A stretch of 64,000 nucleotides of DNA from Streptomyces virginiae (GTDB lineage: Bacteria > Actinomycetota > Actinomycetes > Streptomycetales > Streptomycetaceae). The position numbers were made by a program, and so were the translations under genes. The notes beneath the pieces were generated by a model that searched no databases, was not told the DNA's origin, and saw only the letters and a program-made list of their open reading frames with translations. Of the stretch, positions 16,830 to 24,897 are shown one piece after another; position 1 is the stretch's first letter, and each line of letters begins with the position of its first letter. Where the stretch lies: the NCBI RefSeq assembly GCF_000720455.1, contig NZ_JOAK01000004.1:62001-126000 (forward strand), written 5' to 3'.

Positions 16830-18185
16830 TCAGACCCGCTGCCAGAGCGCCGGGACGTTCGGCGGCTCCCAGCCGGTCTGGGCCTGGTGGCCCTGGAGGC
16901 AGCGGTAGGTCGCGCCGCCGTGGGTGACGCTCGCGCCGGCCGCGTAGACGGTGCCCGCCTTCCAGGTGCCGCCCGGCTCGGGCTCGCCGGGACCGGGGCC
17001 GGGGCCCGGATCGCCGCCGCCGACCTTGAGGGTCAGCCCGTACGCCGACAGGATCGGGTTCAGCGGCTGGAAGAAGGTGGTCCCGCCGCCGGAGCAGTTG
17101 CCGGAGCCGCCCGAGGTCACGCCCTGGGCCTGGCTCCCGGAGATGTAGGAGCCGCCGGAGTCGCCCGGCTCGGCGCAGACCGTCGTACGGGTCACGCCGG
17201 AGATGGTGCCCTCGGGGTAGGTGACGCTGGTGTTGTGCTGCTGGATCGTTCCGCAGTGCCATCCGGTGGTCGAGCCGGACCGGCACACCGAGGCCCCCAC
17301 CGGCTGCAGCACCGAGCCCGCGACCTGCACGTTCGCGCCGCCGCTGCCCTTCACGTACGGGGTCGAGGTCCAGTTCGTGTTCGCGGCGACCCACGCCATG
17401 TCGTTGCCGGGGAAGACCGAGGCCTGGAAGGAGCCCTGGGCGACCTGGTTGAAGCCGGAGGTGGTCGTCCCGGCGCGCCCGCAGTGCCCGGCGGTGGCGA
17501 AGCCGTTCACGGTCCCCTTGGTCACGGGGAAGCCGACGGAGCAGCGGCCGCTGCCGTTCATGTAATAGGCGTCCCCGCCGCGCAGGTCGTAGAGCGGACG
17601 CGGGGCCTGTGCCGTACGGACCACCGTGACCTGGGCGGCGTCGGTGCCGGTGGCGGCGAGCAGCCGGGCCGCCGCGCCCGCCTCGGTCTCCTCGACGACG
17701 AGCGTGTTGGAGCGCGGGTCCACGTAGCGGACGGGGGTCGCGGGGCCGGCGGCCCGGTCCAGCGCGGCCTTGGCGCCGTCGAGGTCGGCCAGGGTACGGG
17801 CGACCAGCTGCGCCCGGGCCCCGGCGGCCCGTATCGCGGCGGTGTCGGCGGCCCGCGTGGTGGCGACGGTGAGGGTGCCGGCGTCGGCCCCGTCCACCCA
17901 GGCCCCGGCGAAGGCCGCGCCGAGCCGGTCCCGGAGGCGGGCGGCGGTGGCCCCGGCCTCGGCTTCGTGTACGAGACGGGCCTTGGCCTGCGTGGGGGTC
18001 AGGCCGAGGTCGCGCTGCATGGCGGCGAGCAGCTCGGGAGGTGCGTCGGCGGTCCGCAGGGTGGTGGCCGCCGAGGGCACCGCGGGGGCGGGGGCCGGGT
18101 CGGCGACGGCGCCGCCGGTCCCGGCCAGCAGCAGCCCGGCGGCGGCCAGGGCGGTACACGCCGCGCGGGCGTGTCGCTTGAGCAT
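16830..18185 (-). CDS. Streptogrisin C-type S1 protease with chitin-binding domain
   Basis: This 451-residue secreted serine protease has a signal peptide (1-28), an alpha-lytic-protease propeptide (about 48-198), and a mature S1 domain starting near DLRGGDAYYMNGSGRCS (about 200-388). The catalytic triad is H234 (ATAGHCG), D262 (GNDMAWV) and S343 (GDSGGS). A Gly/Pro linker and a C-terminal CBM5/12 chitin-binding module (about 405-451, WEPPNVPALWQRV) follow. This is the architecture of S. griseus protease C. The start is the ATG at 18185, preceded by GGAGA. The chitin-binding tail fits the chitinase gene 7 kb away. Confidence 0.94.
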   Translation of the reverse strand: MLKRHARAACTALAAAGLLLAGTGGAVADPAPAPAVPSAATTLRTADAPPELLAAMQRDLGLTPTQAKARLVHEAEAGATAARLRDRLGAAFAGAWVDGADAGTLTVATTRAADTAAIRAAGARAQLVARTLADLDGAKAALDRAAGPATPVRYVDPRSNTLVVEETEAGAAARLLAATGTDAAQVTVVRTAQAPRPLYDLRGGDAYYMNGSGRCSVGFPVTKGTVNGFATAGHCGRAGTTTSGFNQVAQGSFQASVFPGNDMAWVAANTNWTSTPYVKGSGGANVQVAGSVLQPVGASVCRSGSTTGWHCGTIQQHNTSVTYPEGTISGVTRTTVCAEPGDSGGSYISGSQAQGVTSGGSGNCSGGGTTFFQPLNPILSAYGLTLKVGGGDPGPGPGPGEPEPGGTWKAGTVYAAGASVTHGGATYRCLQGHQAQTGWEPPNVPALWQRV

Positions 18186-18197
18186 GGGGGATCTCCT

Positions 18198-18226
18198 CGG
18201 TTTCCGGTGGGGGTCTGCGGAAACCG
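18198..18226 (-). promoter_or_regulatory. 9-base perfect inverted repeat in the protease leader
   Basis: CGGTTTCCG (18198-18206) and CGGAAACCG (18218-18226) form a perfect inverted repeat with an 11-base spacer, centred about 27 bases before the protease ATG. The right arm is part of an 11-base word, GGAAACCGTAG, that recurs at 18343-18353 before the divergent small gene. It could be an operator or an mRNA hairpin close to the ribosome binding site. Confidence 0.5.
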
Positions 18227-18231
18227 TAGAA

Positions 18232-18259
18232 ATCCGAACCTTCCTGCGGGAGCTGTCAG
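18232..18259 (-). promoter_or_regulatory. Candidate protease promoter
   Basis: On the minus strand CTGACA (18259-18254) and TCGGAT (18237-18232) are separated by 16 bases and resemble -35 and -10 hexamers. Transcription would start just upstream of the inverted repeat at 18198-18226. Both hexamers have one mismatch to consensus, so this is tentative. Confidence 0.35.
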
Positions 18260-18363
18260 TTGGACCCTCCCCCGGCGGTATGCCCCTCACCCCGCGGCGG
18301 CCGAGGTGCGTTCATGGGGCGGCGGCCGGAGTATGGGGGCAGGGAAACCGTAGGAGGTACGCG

Positions 18364-18549
18364 ATGGTCAGTGAACCCGACGAGCAGCCCACACGGTCGG
18401 ACCGGCTCTTCACGGGCGGGGAACGGCCGTACGACCCCGAAGACCTCGTGATGGCGACAGGCCACGACCCGACTCCGGAGCGGGTCGAGAAGGCCCGCAA
18501 GTTGATCGAGAAGGAGGGCCCGCAGGTCATCGAGCGCTACCTGCCCTAG
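18364..18549 (+). CDS. Small conserved soluble protein, function unknown
   Basis: This 61-residue hydrophilic protein reads MVSEPDEQPTRSDRLF and continues through a charged helix (RVEKARKLIEKEGP) to the end IERYLP. It has no signal peptide or membrane segment. The ATG is preceded by an excellent AGGAGG 7 bases upstream, and coding bias continues to the stop, so the gene is convincing despite its size. It is divergent from the protease gene. I do not know its function. Confidence 0.75.
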   Translation: MVSEPDEQPTRSDRLFTGGERPYDPEDLVMATGHDPTPERVEKARKLIEKEGPQVIERYLP

Positions 18550-18671
18550 CCCCCGGCAACACCCAACGGCTGCCCCACCCGCCCCGTCCCCGCCCCACCG
18601 CGGAGCGGGGCGGCGCCGCGCTCCCGCAGCCCCACCGACCCACCCAGCCCACTCAGCCCCGCCGGCCCACC

Positions 18672-18700
18672 CAGCCCCGCCGGCGTTTGAGGCGCGGGGG
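18672..18700. repeat. Dispersed intergenic repeat copy
   Basis: CAGCCCCGCCGGCG followed by TTTGAGGCGCGGGGG matches the two inverted copies at 54340-54450 almost base for base. This looks like a dispersed Streptomyces intergenic element. The surrounding 18550-18752 is a run of CCCAGCCC/GCCGGC words with no gene visible. Confidence 0.7.
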
Positions 18701-18752
18701 CGCGGGGGCAACGGCGCCGCACCCGGCAACTCAACGCACCGCACCGCACGCA

Positions 18753-19766
18753 TTACGCCGCAGGCCACGGCGCGGCCGACCGCAACCCCCCGGAAACCGG
18801 AGCCGGAGCGGAAACCGGGACCGGAGCCGCCCGCAGGGCCGAGCCCCCACCCGCCGCCCGCCCCAGGGCCTCGGCATGGGCAGCCCTCGCATGCCCCAGC
18901 ACCTCCACCGCCCGCGCAGCGACCCGCGCGGCGGGATGCCACCCGAGCACGTGCCGCCACACCAGCGGGGTCCCGGCGAGCGGCCGGGTGACCACCCCCG
19001 GGGTCGCCGGGAACGTGGCCCGGCACAGCCCCACGGCCCGCCCCACCTGCACCAGGTGCACACAGGAGGCCGTGTCGGTCTCGTAGACGCAGGCGGGCGT
19101 GAAGCCCGCCCGCACGCACGCCGCGGCGAAGCAGTCGCCGAAGCACCCGTCGCCGGGGACGTCCGTCCACGCCTCGGCGGCCAGCTCGGCCAGCTCGACC
19201 TCATCGCGCGGAGCCCGCTCCAGGGCCAGCGGGTGCTCCTCGGCCAGCATCACGTGCACCGGATCCCGCGCCACCTCCATCCACGCCAGCCGCCCGGGCT
19301 CCGGCGGCGCGCTCTCCCCGCAGACTCCGACCAGCGCGAAGTCCAGGCGCCCTTCGGCGACGCTCCCGGCGACCTCCCTCTCCGACCAGGAGGTGTACGT
19401 GGTCACCGGAACCCCGGGCTCCTCATCGGCGAGCCGGTCCACGAGCCCGCCGAGCAGCGGCCCGTGCGTCCCGCCGAGCCGGTAGCCCTGCGCCCCCTGC
19501 CGTGCGAACCGCTGCGCCTCCTCCTGGAGCTCGCACACCGCGGGCAGCAGCACCCTGGCCCGCTCCAGCACCAGCTCCCCGAGCGCGGTGGCCCGTACGC
19601 CCTCCCGCCCGCGCACGAACAGCGTGCCGCCCAGCGCCCGCTCGACCCGCTTCAGCTGCGCGCTGAGCGCGGGCTGCGCCAGACCGAGCACGGTGGCGGC
19701 CCGGGTCAGGCTCCCGGCGTCGGCGACGGCCCTGACGATCTTGAGATGCCTCAGCTCCAGATCCAT
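18753..19766 (-). CDS. LysR-family transcriptional regulator
   Basis: This 337-residue protein has an N-terminal LysR helix-turn-helix (about 1-60, LGLAQPALSAQLKRVERALG) and a C-terminal effector-binding domain (about 90-290). The last 40 residues are an Ala/Gly/Pro-rich tail. It is divergent from the nitroreductase-like gene across a 107-base gap that holds a T-N11-A motif. It probably regulates that gene and itself. The ATG at 19766 gives the standard N terminus MDLELRHLKIV. Confidence 0.9.
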   Translation of the reverse strand: MDLELRHLKIVRAVADAGSLTRAATVLGLAQPALSAQLKRVERALGGTLFVRGREGVRATALGELVLERARVLLPAVCELQEEAQRFARQGAQGYRLGGTHGPLLGGLVDRLADEEPGVPVTTYTSWSEREVAGSVAEGRLDFALVGVCGESAPPEPGRLAWMEVARDPVHVMLAEEHPLALERAPRDEVELAELAAEAWTDVPGDGCFGDCFAAACVRAGFTPACVYETDTASCVHLVQVGRAVGLCRATFPATPGVVTRPLAGTPLVWRHVLGWHPAARVAARAVEVLGHARAAHAEALGRAAGGGSALRAAPVPVSAPAPVSGGLRSAAPWPAA

Positions 19767-19789
19767 GACACGGAGCTTGGTCCAGACTT

Positions 19790-19804
19790 ATAGACGTGCG
19801 CTAT
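19790..19804. promoter_or_regulatory. Candidate LysR-type T-N11-A operator
   Basis: ATAGACGTGCGCTAT has ATAG/CTAT arms around a 7-base centre and fits the T-N11-A pattern used by LysR regulators. It lies 24 bases from the regulator start and 70 bases from the divergent nitroreductase-like gene. Regulation is inferred. Confidence 0.5.
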
Positions 19805-19873
19805 GGGTCGGACGCATCCAGAATCGTTAATGCTCGTTAGCCGCCAGGGGGCCACGACCCTAAGGACAGGTAA

Positions 19874-20332
19874 ATGCACACACTCGAAGTCGACTGGGAC
19901 CACCCCACGGACCCGCGACCCGGTCCGCGGCTCGACCACGTCCGCGACTACGTCAGCACCGCCGGCGCCGACGGGCACCTGTGGCACGGCGTCCCCACCC
20001 TGCTGCTCACGACGCTCGACCGCACCACCGGCACCACCGTACGCATCCCGCTGATCTACGGCGAGGACGCCGGCCGTTTCCTTGTCGTGGCCTCCGCCGA
20101 CGGCGCCCCGGACCACCCCCACTGGTACCGCAACCTCACCGCCCACCCGGAGGTCCGCCTCCAGGTGGGCGCGGCCACCTTCGAGGCGACGGCGCACACC
20201 GCCACCGCGACGGAACGGGAGGTGTACTGGGAGATGATGACCGCCCTGTGGCCCCCGTTCGAGGACGACCAGGCGGCCGCCCGGCCCCGCGAGATCCCCC
20301 TGGTGATCCTGGAACGCCTCCCGGGTCGCTGA
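19874..20332 (+). CDS. F420-dependent deazaflavin nitroreductase-family protein
   Basis: This 152-residue protein resembles the Ddn/Rv3547 split-barrel family. It carries TTVRIPLIYGEDAGRFLVVAS, ADGAPDHPHWYRNL and TAHPEVRLQVG, the central signature of these deazaflavin (F420H2)-dependent enzymes. The substrate is unknown. The ATG follows AAGGACAGGTAA. The gene is divergent from a LysR regulator, and its stop is 4 bases from the stop of the convergent N-acetyltransferase gene. Confidence 0.88.
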   Translation: MHTLEVDWDHPTDPRPGPRLDHVRDYVSTAGADGHLWHGVPTLLLTTLDRTTGTTVRIPLIYGEDAGRFLVVASADGAPDHPHWYRNLTAHPEVRLQVGAATFEATAHTATATEREVYWEMMTALWPPFEDDQAAARPREIPLVILERLPGR

Positions 20333-20336
20333 ACCC

Positions 20337-21287
20337 TCAGGCGTCCGCCGCCTCCCGGCGGGCGGCGATCTCGTGGAGTTCCTCCTCCGTGAGCGCGATC
20401 CCGAACACCGTGCGCAGGGTCCCGTCCAGCGCCTCCCCGGCGATCTCCTCGGTGGTGCTCGACCCGTCGGGGAGGGTGGTGACGAGCTTCAGGTCGTCCA
20501 GGCTGTGGTGGGCGGCCGGGGTCATGCGCTGCGCGAAGAGCCGGCGGACGAACGGGGAGCGCGCGTTCGTGCCCACGAAGTGGCTGCCGACGGCGTAGTC
20601 GATCGGGTACTGGGCGGTGAGGGTGAAGGTGTGCCGGTCGATCCAGGGCGTCGGGACGCGATCGGGGTCGTCGTCCGGCCCGGACGGGCCGGGGGCGGTC
20701 TGGTACAGCCACCACTGATCGATGCCGTGGGCGCCGGGCCGCCGTTCCAGCCGGTGCCGCCAGCCGTCGTACGCGACGTGGGCGCCGTCGGCGAGTTCGA
20801 TCGGTCCGAGCGGACCGGCCCCGAAGCCGACGTCGCACAGCCACTCGCGGTCGTCGTCGCGGGCGGTCACGGCGAGCAGGCCGTGGGTGGCGGGGAGCAC
20901 CTTGGGCGCGCCCAGGCTGACCCGCCCGATCATGCCGGTGACGTGGAACCCGAGGCGTTCGACGGCTGCGGCGAAGAGGAGCACGTGCTCGAAGCAGTAG
21001 CCGCCGCGACGGTCCCGTACGAGGCGGGCCTCGACGGAGGGCAGGTCGAGCGGCAGGTCCCGGCCGAGGACGGCGTGGACGTTCTCGAAGGGGATGCCGG
21101 TGGTGTGCGCCCGCTGGAGGTCCCGCAGGACGGCGAGGGTGGGCTCGCGGGGGCCGTCGTACCCGATCCGGGCCAGATAGGCGTCGAGGTCGAGCACCTC
21201 GCCGGACCACCGGTCGGGCCGGTGGTCGGTCGGGCTGGGCACGGGGGCGAGGAGGGGGGCGGGGATGTCGGCTGACCGGATGTTCAT
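20337..21287 (-). CDS. nat: Arylamine N-acetyltransferase
   Basis: This 316-residue cytoplasmic enzyme would transfer acetyl from acetyl-CoA to arylamines or hydrazines. The Cys-His-Asp triad is visible as C98 in RRGGYCFEH, H135 in PATHGLL and D152 in LCDVGFG. The family N-terminal motif is also present (DLDAYLARIGYDG and IPFENV). The length is slightly above the usual 270-280 because of a proline-rich N-terminal extension. The start is the ATG at 21287. It is convergent with the nitroreductase-like gene. Confidence 0.93.
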   Translation of the reverse strand: MNIRSADIPAPLLAPVPSPTDHRPDRWSGEVLDLDAYLARIGYDGPREPTLAVLRDLQRAHTTGIPFENVHAVLGRDLPLDLPSVEARLVRDRRGGYCFEHVLLFAAAVERLGFHVTGMIGRVSLGAPKVLPATHGLLAVTARDDDREWLCDVGFGAGPLGPIELADGAHVAYDGWRHRLERRPGAHGIDQWWLYQTAPGPSGPDDDPDRVPTPWIDRHTFTLTAQYPIDYAVGSHFVGTNARSPFVRRLFAQRMTPAAHHSLDDLKLVTTLPDGSSTTEEIAGEALDGTLRTVFGIALTEEELHEIAARREAADA

Positions 21288-21309
21288 GACTCCAGCCTGC
21301 TACCTCGAC

Positions 21310-21579
21310 CTACCTTGAGGTCAAACCGGAATGCGGCCCTTCCGTGCACAACCGCGGCCCGAGCCGGGACCGCAGGGCCCGGGCGGTGGACCGCACCTCG
21401 TCGTCCATGGAGCCGCCCGCGACGACGTCGAGCACGGCGAGCACGAGGTCGGCCTCCGCCCGGGTGAGGAGGGGCAGGCGTTCGGGTTCGGCCGGGGATT
21501 CGATCTCCTCGGCCACGATGCTGGTGTACAGGTCGTCGAGCGTCACGTGGGAGAAACGCGCCGGCCCGACCCCGGTCAC
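21310..21579 (-). CDS. Small hypothetical protein downstream of the macro-domain gene
   Basis: This 89-residue hydrophilic, helix-rich protein (LTRAEADLVLAVLDVVAGGS, then STARALRSRLG) has no recognised domain. The GTG start is 12 bases after the macro-domain stop on the same strand, so the two are likely cotranscribed. A shorter start at the GTG near 21547 is possible. I cannot assign a function. Confidence 0.6.
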   Translation of the reverse strand: MTGVGPARFSHVTLDDLYTSIVAEEIESPAEPERLPLLTRAEADLVLAVLDVVAGGSMDDEVRSTARALRSRLGPRLCTEGPHSGLTSR

Positions 21580-21591
21580 GGCCGGAGCGGT

Positions 21592-22068
21592 TCACGCCCG
21601 GTCGTAGACGGTCACCTCGATGTCGCGCTCGCACAGCGCCCCGGTGACCAAGGGCTCGACGCGCGACCAGACGCCGCCCGCGAGCCCGCATCCGATCCTC
21701 GGCATGTGCACGCTCGCACCCAGCTCGACGGCGTGCCCGGCCAGCGCGACCAGGCAGCGCTCCAGCGCGTCGTAACGGATCGGCGGGCCCCCGCTCCCGG
21801 TCCGCATCCCGCGCTGCCCGACCATGTTGGCGACCCATACGTCGGGCTTCACCCGCACCAACTGCACGGCGCCCAGCCCGAAGTCGTTGCCGCTGCGCCC
21901 CCGGTGCCAGGCCCGGTACGCGGCCTCCGGCTCGGCCCACCGCTTCGAAACGGCCAGCACGAACCCCTTTCCCCACCCCCCGAGGTCGTTGCAGACATGG
22001 GCGATGACCTTGGGCCCTTTGGCCTGGGGACTCGTCGCATCCCCCGCGATGATCCGCAGCGACTTCAT
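21592..22068 (-). CDS. Macro-domain protein
   Basis: This 158-residue protein is a stand-alone macro domain. It has the ADP-ribose-binding GDATSPQ near the N terminus, IAHVCNDLGGWGKGFVLAVS, and PRIGCGLAGGVWSRVEPLV for the distal phosphate loop. Members bind or remove ADP-ribose. The N-rich GDATSP/CNDxGxWGKGF type resembles the ALC1/TARG1-like class. The ATG at 22068 (MKSLRIIAGD) was chosen over a longer Pro/Arg-rich extension. A small gene follows after 12 bases. Confidence 0.9.
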   Translation of the reverse strand: MKSLRIIAGDATSPQAKGPKVIAHVCNDLGGWGKGFVLAVSKRWAEPEAAYRAWHRGRSGNDFGLGAVQLVRVKPDVWVANMVGQRGMRTGSGGPPIRYDALERCLVALAGHAVELGASVHMPRIGCGLAGGVWSRVEPLVTGALCERDIEVTVYDRA

Positions 22069-22365
22069 ACCCGGACGATACGACGCCCCACCGACAACGC
22101 CGCAGCGGAGAGGGAGGCCGAGCGGTACCCGGCGAACCCCATCCCCCGGCGGTGGCAAGCCACGCGCTGCGCGGACGGCGGCGCCGGAAGGGTGCGGGGG
22201 GCTTCGGGGGCGGGGTTCGTGCTGGTCGGGATCAGGGTTTGGGGGTTTCCCGCCCCCCAGGCCGCCCCCACGCTTCCCGGCCCCGCCCAGGCGTCTTCCG
22301 CCCCCCGGCGCCCCGCGCGTCCCGCCCCGGCCCCGGCCGGGTGGAACGGCCCCCCGAAGCCCCCC

Positions 22366-22599
22366 TCAGAGGTATTCGCGGGCGAACTCCACCGCCCACT
22401 CGATCGCCGCCACCGGGACGCTGGCCGCCGCGGGGTCGATGGTCAGGCGGGCGCCCTCCCAGCCCTGGCCGTGCTCGCGGAAGATCGCGAAGTGTCCCTC
22501 CTCCAGAGTTCCTTCCGGCCTGACCAGGAACTCGATCGCCCGGTCGTCGCCATCCGTGCCGACCGTGGTGATCGCCATGTCACCGACTACGAACTCCAC
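22366..22599 (-). CDS. Small conserved hypothetical protein
   Basis: This 77-residue acidic protein looks like a compact beta-alpha domain (MAITTVGTDGDDRAIEFLVR, then a C-terminal helix EWAVEFAREYL). It has no signal or membrane segment. The GTG at 22599 has AAGGAG about 10 bases upstream. An ATG at 22578 is an alternative start. It stands alone between the macro-domain and aminotransferase genes. I do not recognise the family. Confidence 0.65.
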   Translation of the reverse strand: MEFVVGDMAITTVGTDGDDRAIEFLVRPEGTLEEGHFAIFREHGQGWEGARLTIDPAAASVPVAAIEWAVEFAREYL

Positions 22600-22938
22600 T
22601 GCCCCGCGCTCCTTGGTTGCCGCCGTTCAGGCATCACTCGCCCTGGTTCAGGACCCCAGCCTCTCCCGCGGTCCCGGCGCCCGCATGAGTGCGCGTACTC
22701 AGCCCGGGTACTCAGTCACCTCCGGTCCCCATCGGCCCGCCCAAGGTGACGAGGGCAACACGCACCCCCGCGCGCAGCTCGGACTCACCCATTCCATAGG
22801 TCGGACGTCGGCCGGGCCCCGGATTCCAAGGGAAGAGCGCACCCCCACCCGCCCATCGCGCCAAACGGCATAAATCGACCTTCGAGTCTGACCCGAAAAG
22901 GCAGGTCGAGCCCGCACTCGGCCCCGTAAGCTCCCGTC
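22600..22938. other. Intergenic region before the aminotransferase gene
   Basis: This is 339 bases without a supported gene. It contains a direct repeat GTACTCAG at 22695-22702 and 22708-22715, and a relatively AT-rich patch around 22862-22910. A TAAGCT hexamer sits at 22927-22932. Short minus-strand open frames here lack a ribosome binding site and coding bias. Confidence 0.5.
22927..22938 (+). promoter_or_regulatory. Leaderless-type -10 box for the aminotransferase gene
   Basis: TAAGCT (TANNNT) ends 6 bases before the ATG at 22939. No ribosome binding site is present, so the mRNA is probably leaderless. Confidence 0.6.
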
Positions 22939-24150
22939 ATGCAGGTGATCCAGTCAACGAAACTCGCCAATGTCTGCTACGAGATCCGCGGCCCCGTGCT
23001 CGAAGAGGCGATGCGGCTCGAAGCAGCAGGTCATCGCATCCTCAAGCTCAACACGGGCAACCCCGCGGCCTTCGGCTTCGAGTGCCCGCCGGAGATCCTC
23101 GAGGACATGCTCCGCAACCTGGGCTCCGCCCACGGCTACGGCGACGCGAAGGGCCTGCTGTCCGCGCGCCGTGCGGTCATGCAGCACTACCAGACCAAGG
23201 GCATCGACCTGGACGTCGAGGACATCTACCTCGGCAACGGCGTCTCCGAGCTGATCACGATGTCGATGCAGGCGCTGCTCGACGACGGCGACGAGGTCCT
23301 GGTCCCGGCGCCGGACTACCCGCTGTGGACGGCGTCCGTCTCCCTCGCCGGCGGTACGGCCGTCCACTACCGCTGCGACGAGCAGGCCGACTGGATGCCG
23401 GACCTCGCCGACATCGAGCGCAAGGTGACCGACCGCACCAAGGCGATCGTGATCATCAACCCGAACAACCCGACCGGCGCGGTCTACGACGAGGAGATGC
23501 TGCGCGGGCTGACGGACATCGCGCGCCGCCACAACCTGGTCGTCTGCTCGGACGAGATCTACGACCGGATCCTGTACGACGGCACCGAGCACTTCAACAC
23601 GGCCGCGATCGCCCCGGACGTCCTGACGCTGACCTTCAACGGCCTGTCCAAGAACTACCGGGTCGCCGGCTACCGGGCCGGCTGGATGGCCGTGTGCGGC
23701 CCGAAGAAGCACGCCACCGACTACATCGAGGGCCTGACGATCCTCGCGAACATGCGGCTGTGCGCGAACATGCCCTCGCAGCACGCGGTGGCCACCGCGC
23801 TCGGCGGCCGGCAGTCCATCGAGGACCTGGTGCTGCCCGGCGGGCGGATCCTGGAGCAGCGCAACGTCGCCTACGACCTGCTCACGCAGATCCCGGGCGT
23901 GTCCTGCGTGAAGCCGAAGGGCGCGCTGTACGCCTTCCCCAGGCTGGACCCGGCGGTCTACAAGATCAAGGACGACCGGCAGATGGTCCTGGACCTTCTG
24001 CGGGCCGAGAAGATCATGGTCGTGCACGGTACGGGCTTCAACTGGCCCGAGCCCGACCACTTCCGGATCGTCACCCTGCCCAACGCCAAGGACCTCGCGG
24101 ACGCCGTGACCCGGATCGGGAACTTCCTGGACGGCTACAGCCAGGTCTGA
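22939..24150 (+). CDS. Alanine-type aminotransferase (class I/II, AlaA-like)
   Basis: This 403-residue PLP-dependent fold-type I transaminase probably interconverts pyruvate and alanine with glutamate/2-oxoglutarate. It contains LGNGVSELI, INPNNPTGAVYDEE, CSDEIYDRILYDG and the PLP lysine in FNGLSKNYRVAGYRAGW. A conserved Arg near the C terminus (HFRIVTLP) binds the substrate carboxylate. The N-terminal YEIRGPVLEEAMRLE is typical of the AlaA/YfbQ group. It appears leaderless. Confidence 0.92.
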   Translation: MQVIQSTKLANVCYEIRGPVLEEAMRLEAAGHRILKLNTGNPAAFGFECPPEILEDMLRNLGSAHGYGDAKGLLSARRAVMQHYQTKGIDLDVEDIYLGNGVSELITMSMQALLDDGDEVLVPAPDYPLWTASVSLAGGTAVHYRCDEQADWMPDLADIERKVTDRTKAIVIINPNNPTGAVYDEEMLRGLTDIARRHNLVVCSDEIYDRILYDGTEHFNTAAIAPDVLTLTFNGLSKNYRVAGYRAGWMAVCGPKKHATDYIEGLTILANMRLCANMPSQHAVATALGGRQSIEDLVLPGGRILEQRNVAYDLLTQIPGVSCVKPKGALYAFPRLDPAVYKIKDDRQMVLDLLRAEKIMVVHGTGFNWPEPDHFRIVTLPNAKDLADAVTRIGNFLDGYSQV

Positions 24151-24238
24151 TCCCGGCCAGAAGCGACCACACCGGCCAACATCAGGATCCAGCTCAACTT
24201 TAGAACCAATCCAATGTAGGATGGTCTCCTGACCACGC

Positions 24239-24250
24239 AGGAGGCCTCCT
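24239..24250 (+). promoter_or_regulatory. Ribosome binding site inside a perfect palindrome
   Basis: AGGAGGCCTCCT is a perfect 12-base palindrome whose left half is the Shine-Dalgarno sequence of the gene starting at 24252. TAGGAT at 24217-24222 upstream may be the -10 of its promoter. Confidence 0.45.
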
Positions 24251-24251
24251 C

Positions 24252-24644
24252 ATGTACGAGCCGATCCGCACGAAGCCGGTCGTCCAGCGCATGGGCGGCA
24301 CCACGGTCGACTACCCCCACAGCAGCCGTGCCGAAGCGCTGGACATCCAGCTCGCCGGCCACCTCGCGGCCCTGCTCGCCGTCACCGACGAGCTCGGGCT
24401 CGACGAGGCCGCCGACACGATCGCCACCCAGATCGCCCGGCTGCGCGGGTCCCTGCCCACCCGGGCACCCCAGGGCCCCGCGGGGGACGCCGCCGCGCTG
24501 CACCGGCGCGCGCACGACCTCGCCGCCCGCGCTCTCCTCGTCGCCGCGTCCCGCGCCGACACCACCGTCGCGATCCTCACCGCCGAGCGCATGGACGCTC
24601 ATGCCGCCGCCCTGGAGTCCCTGGACCTGGCCGGCGCCCTCTAG
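24252..24644 (+). CDS. Conserved actinobacterial hypothetical protein
   Basis: This 130-residue protein is mostly helical and Ala/Leu/Arg-rich, with no membrane segment. The N terminus reads MYEPIRTKPVVQRMGG, followed by a likely helical bundle (LGLDEAADTIATQIARLRG and AHDLAARALLVAAS). It is preceded by a full AGGAGG site and lies 101 bases after the aminotransferase gene. I do not know its function. Confidence 0.75.
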   Translation: MYEPIRTKPVVQRMGGTTVDYPHSSRAEALDIQLAGHLAALLAVTDELGLDEAADTIATQIARLRGSLPTRAPQGPAGDAAALHRRAHDLAARALLVAASRADTTVAILTAERMDAHAAALESLDLAGAL

Positions 24645-24793
24645 ACGGCCCCGGTCCGGGGCCGCGGAGGCTCCGGACCGGGTGCCATGACCGGCCGAAC
24701 TGCCCTTCCGGAACCGGCCGAGGCCCCTTCCGGGGCGCTCCCCGCGGCCCGCCCCGCGGACAACGAATTGGACAGATCCCCGCGCTCCGAACA

Positions 24794-24813
24794 CGATGTT
24801 GGCTGAAACATCG
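24794..24813. promoter_or_regulatory. 7-base perfect inverted repeat before the RDD gene
   Basis: CGATGTT (24794-24800) and AACATCG (24807-24813) flank a 6-base centre, about 85 bases before the RDD gene start. The size and spacing resemble a dimeric-regulator operator. No terminator function is likely because the stem has no T-run and lies in the middle of the intergenic region. Confidence 0.45.
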
Positions 24814-24897
24814 CGGCAGCACGGGGGAGGCCGCTCATATGGACCATCTCCTCCACTCCGCTTCGTCCCCGATCGAGCACCCTGGAGAGATGCGCCC

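Noticed and set aside
22699..22970. Short minus-strand frames before the aminotransferase gene
   Set aside because: They lack ribosome binding sites and coding bias, and they overlap the likely leaderless promoter and start of the aminotransferase gene.
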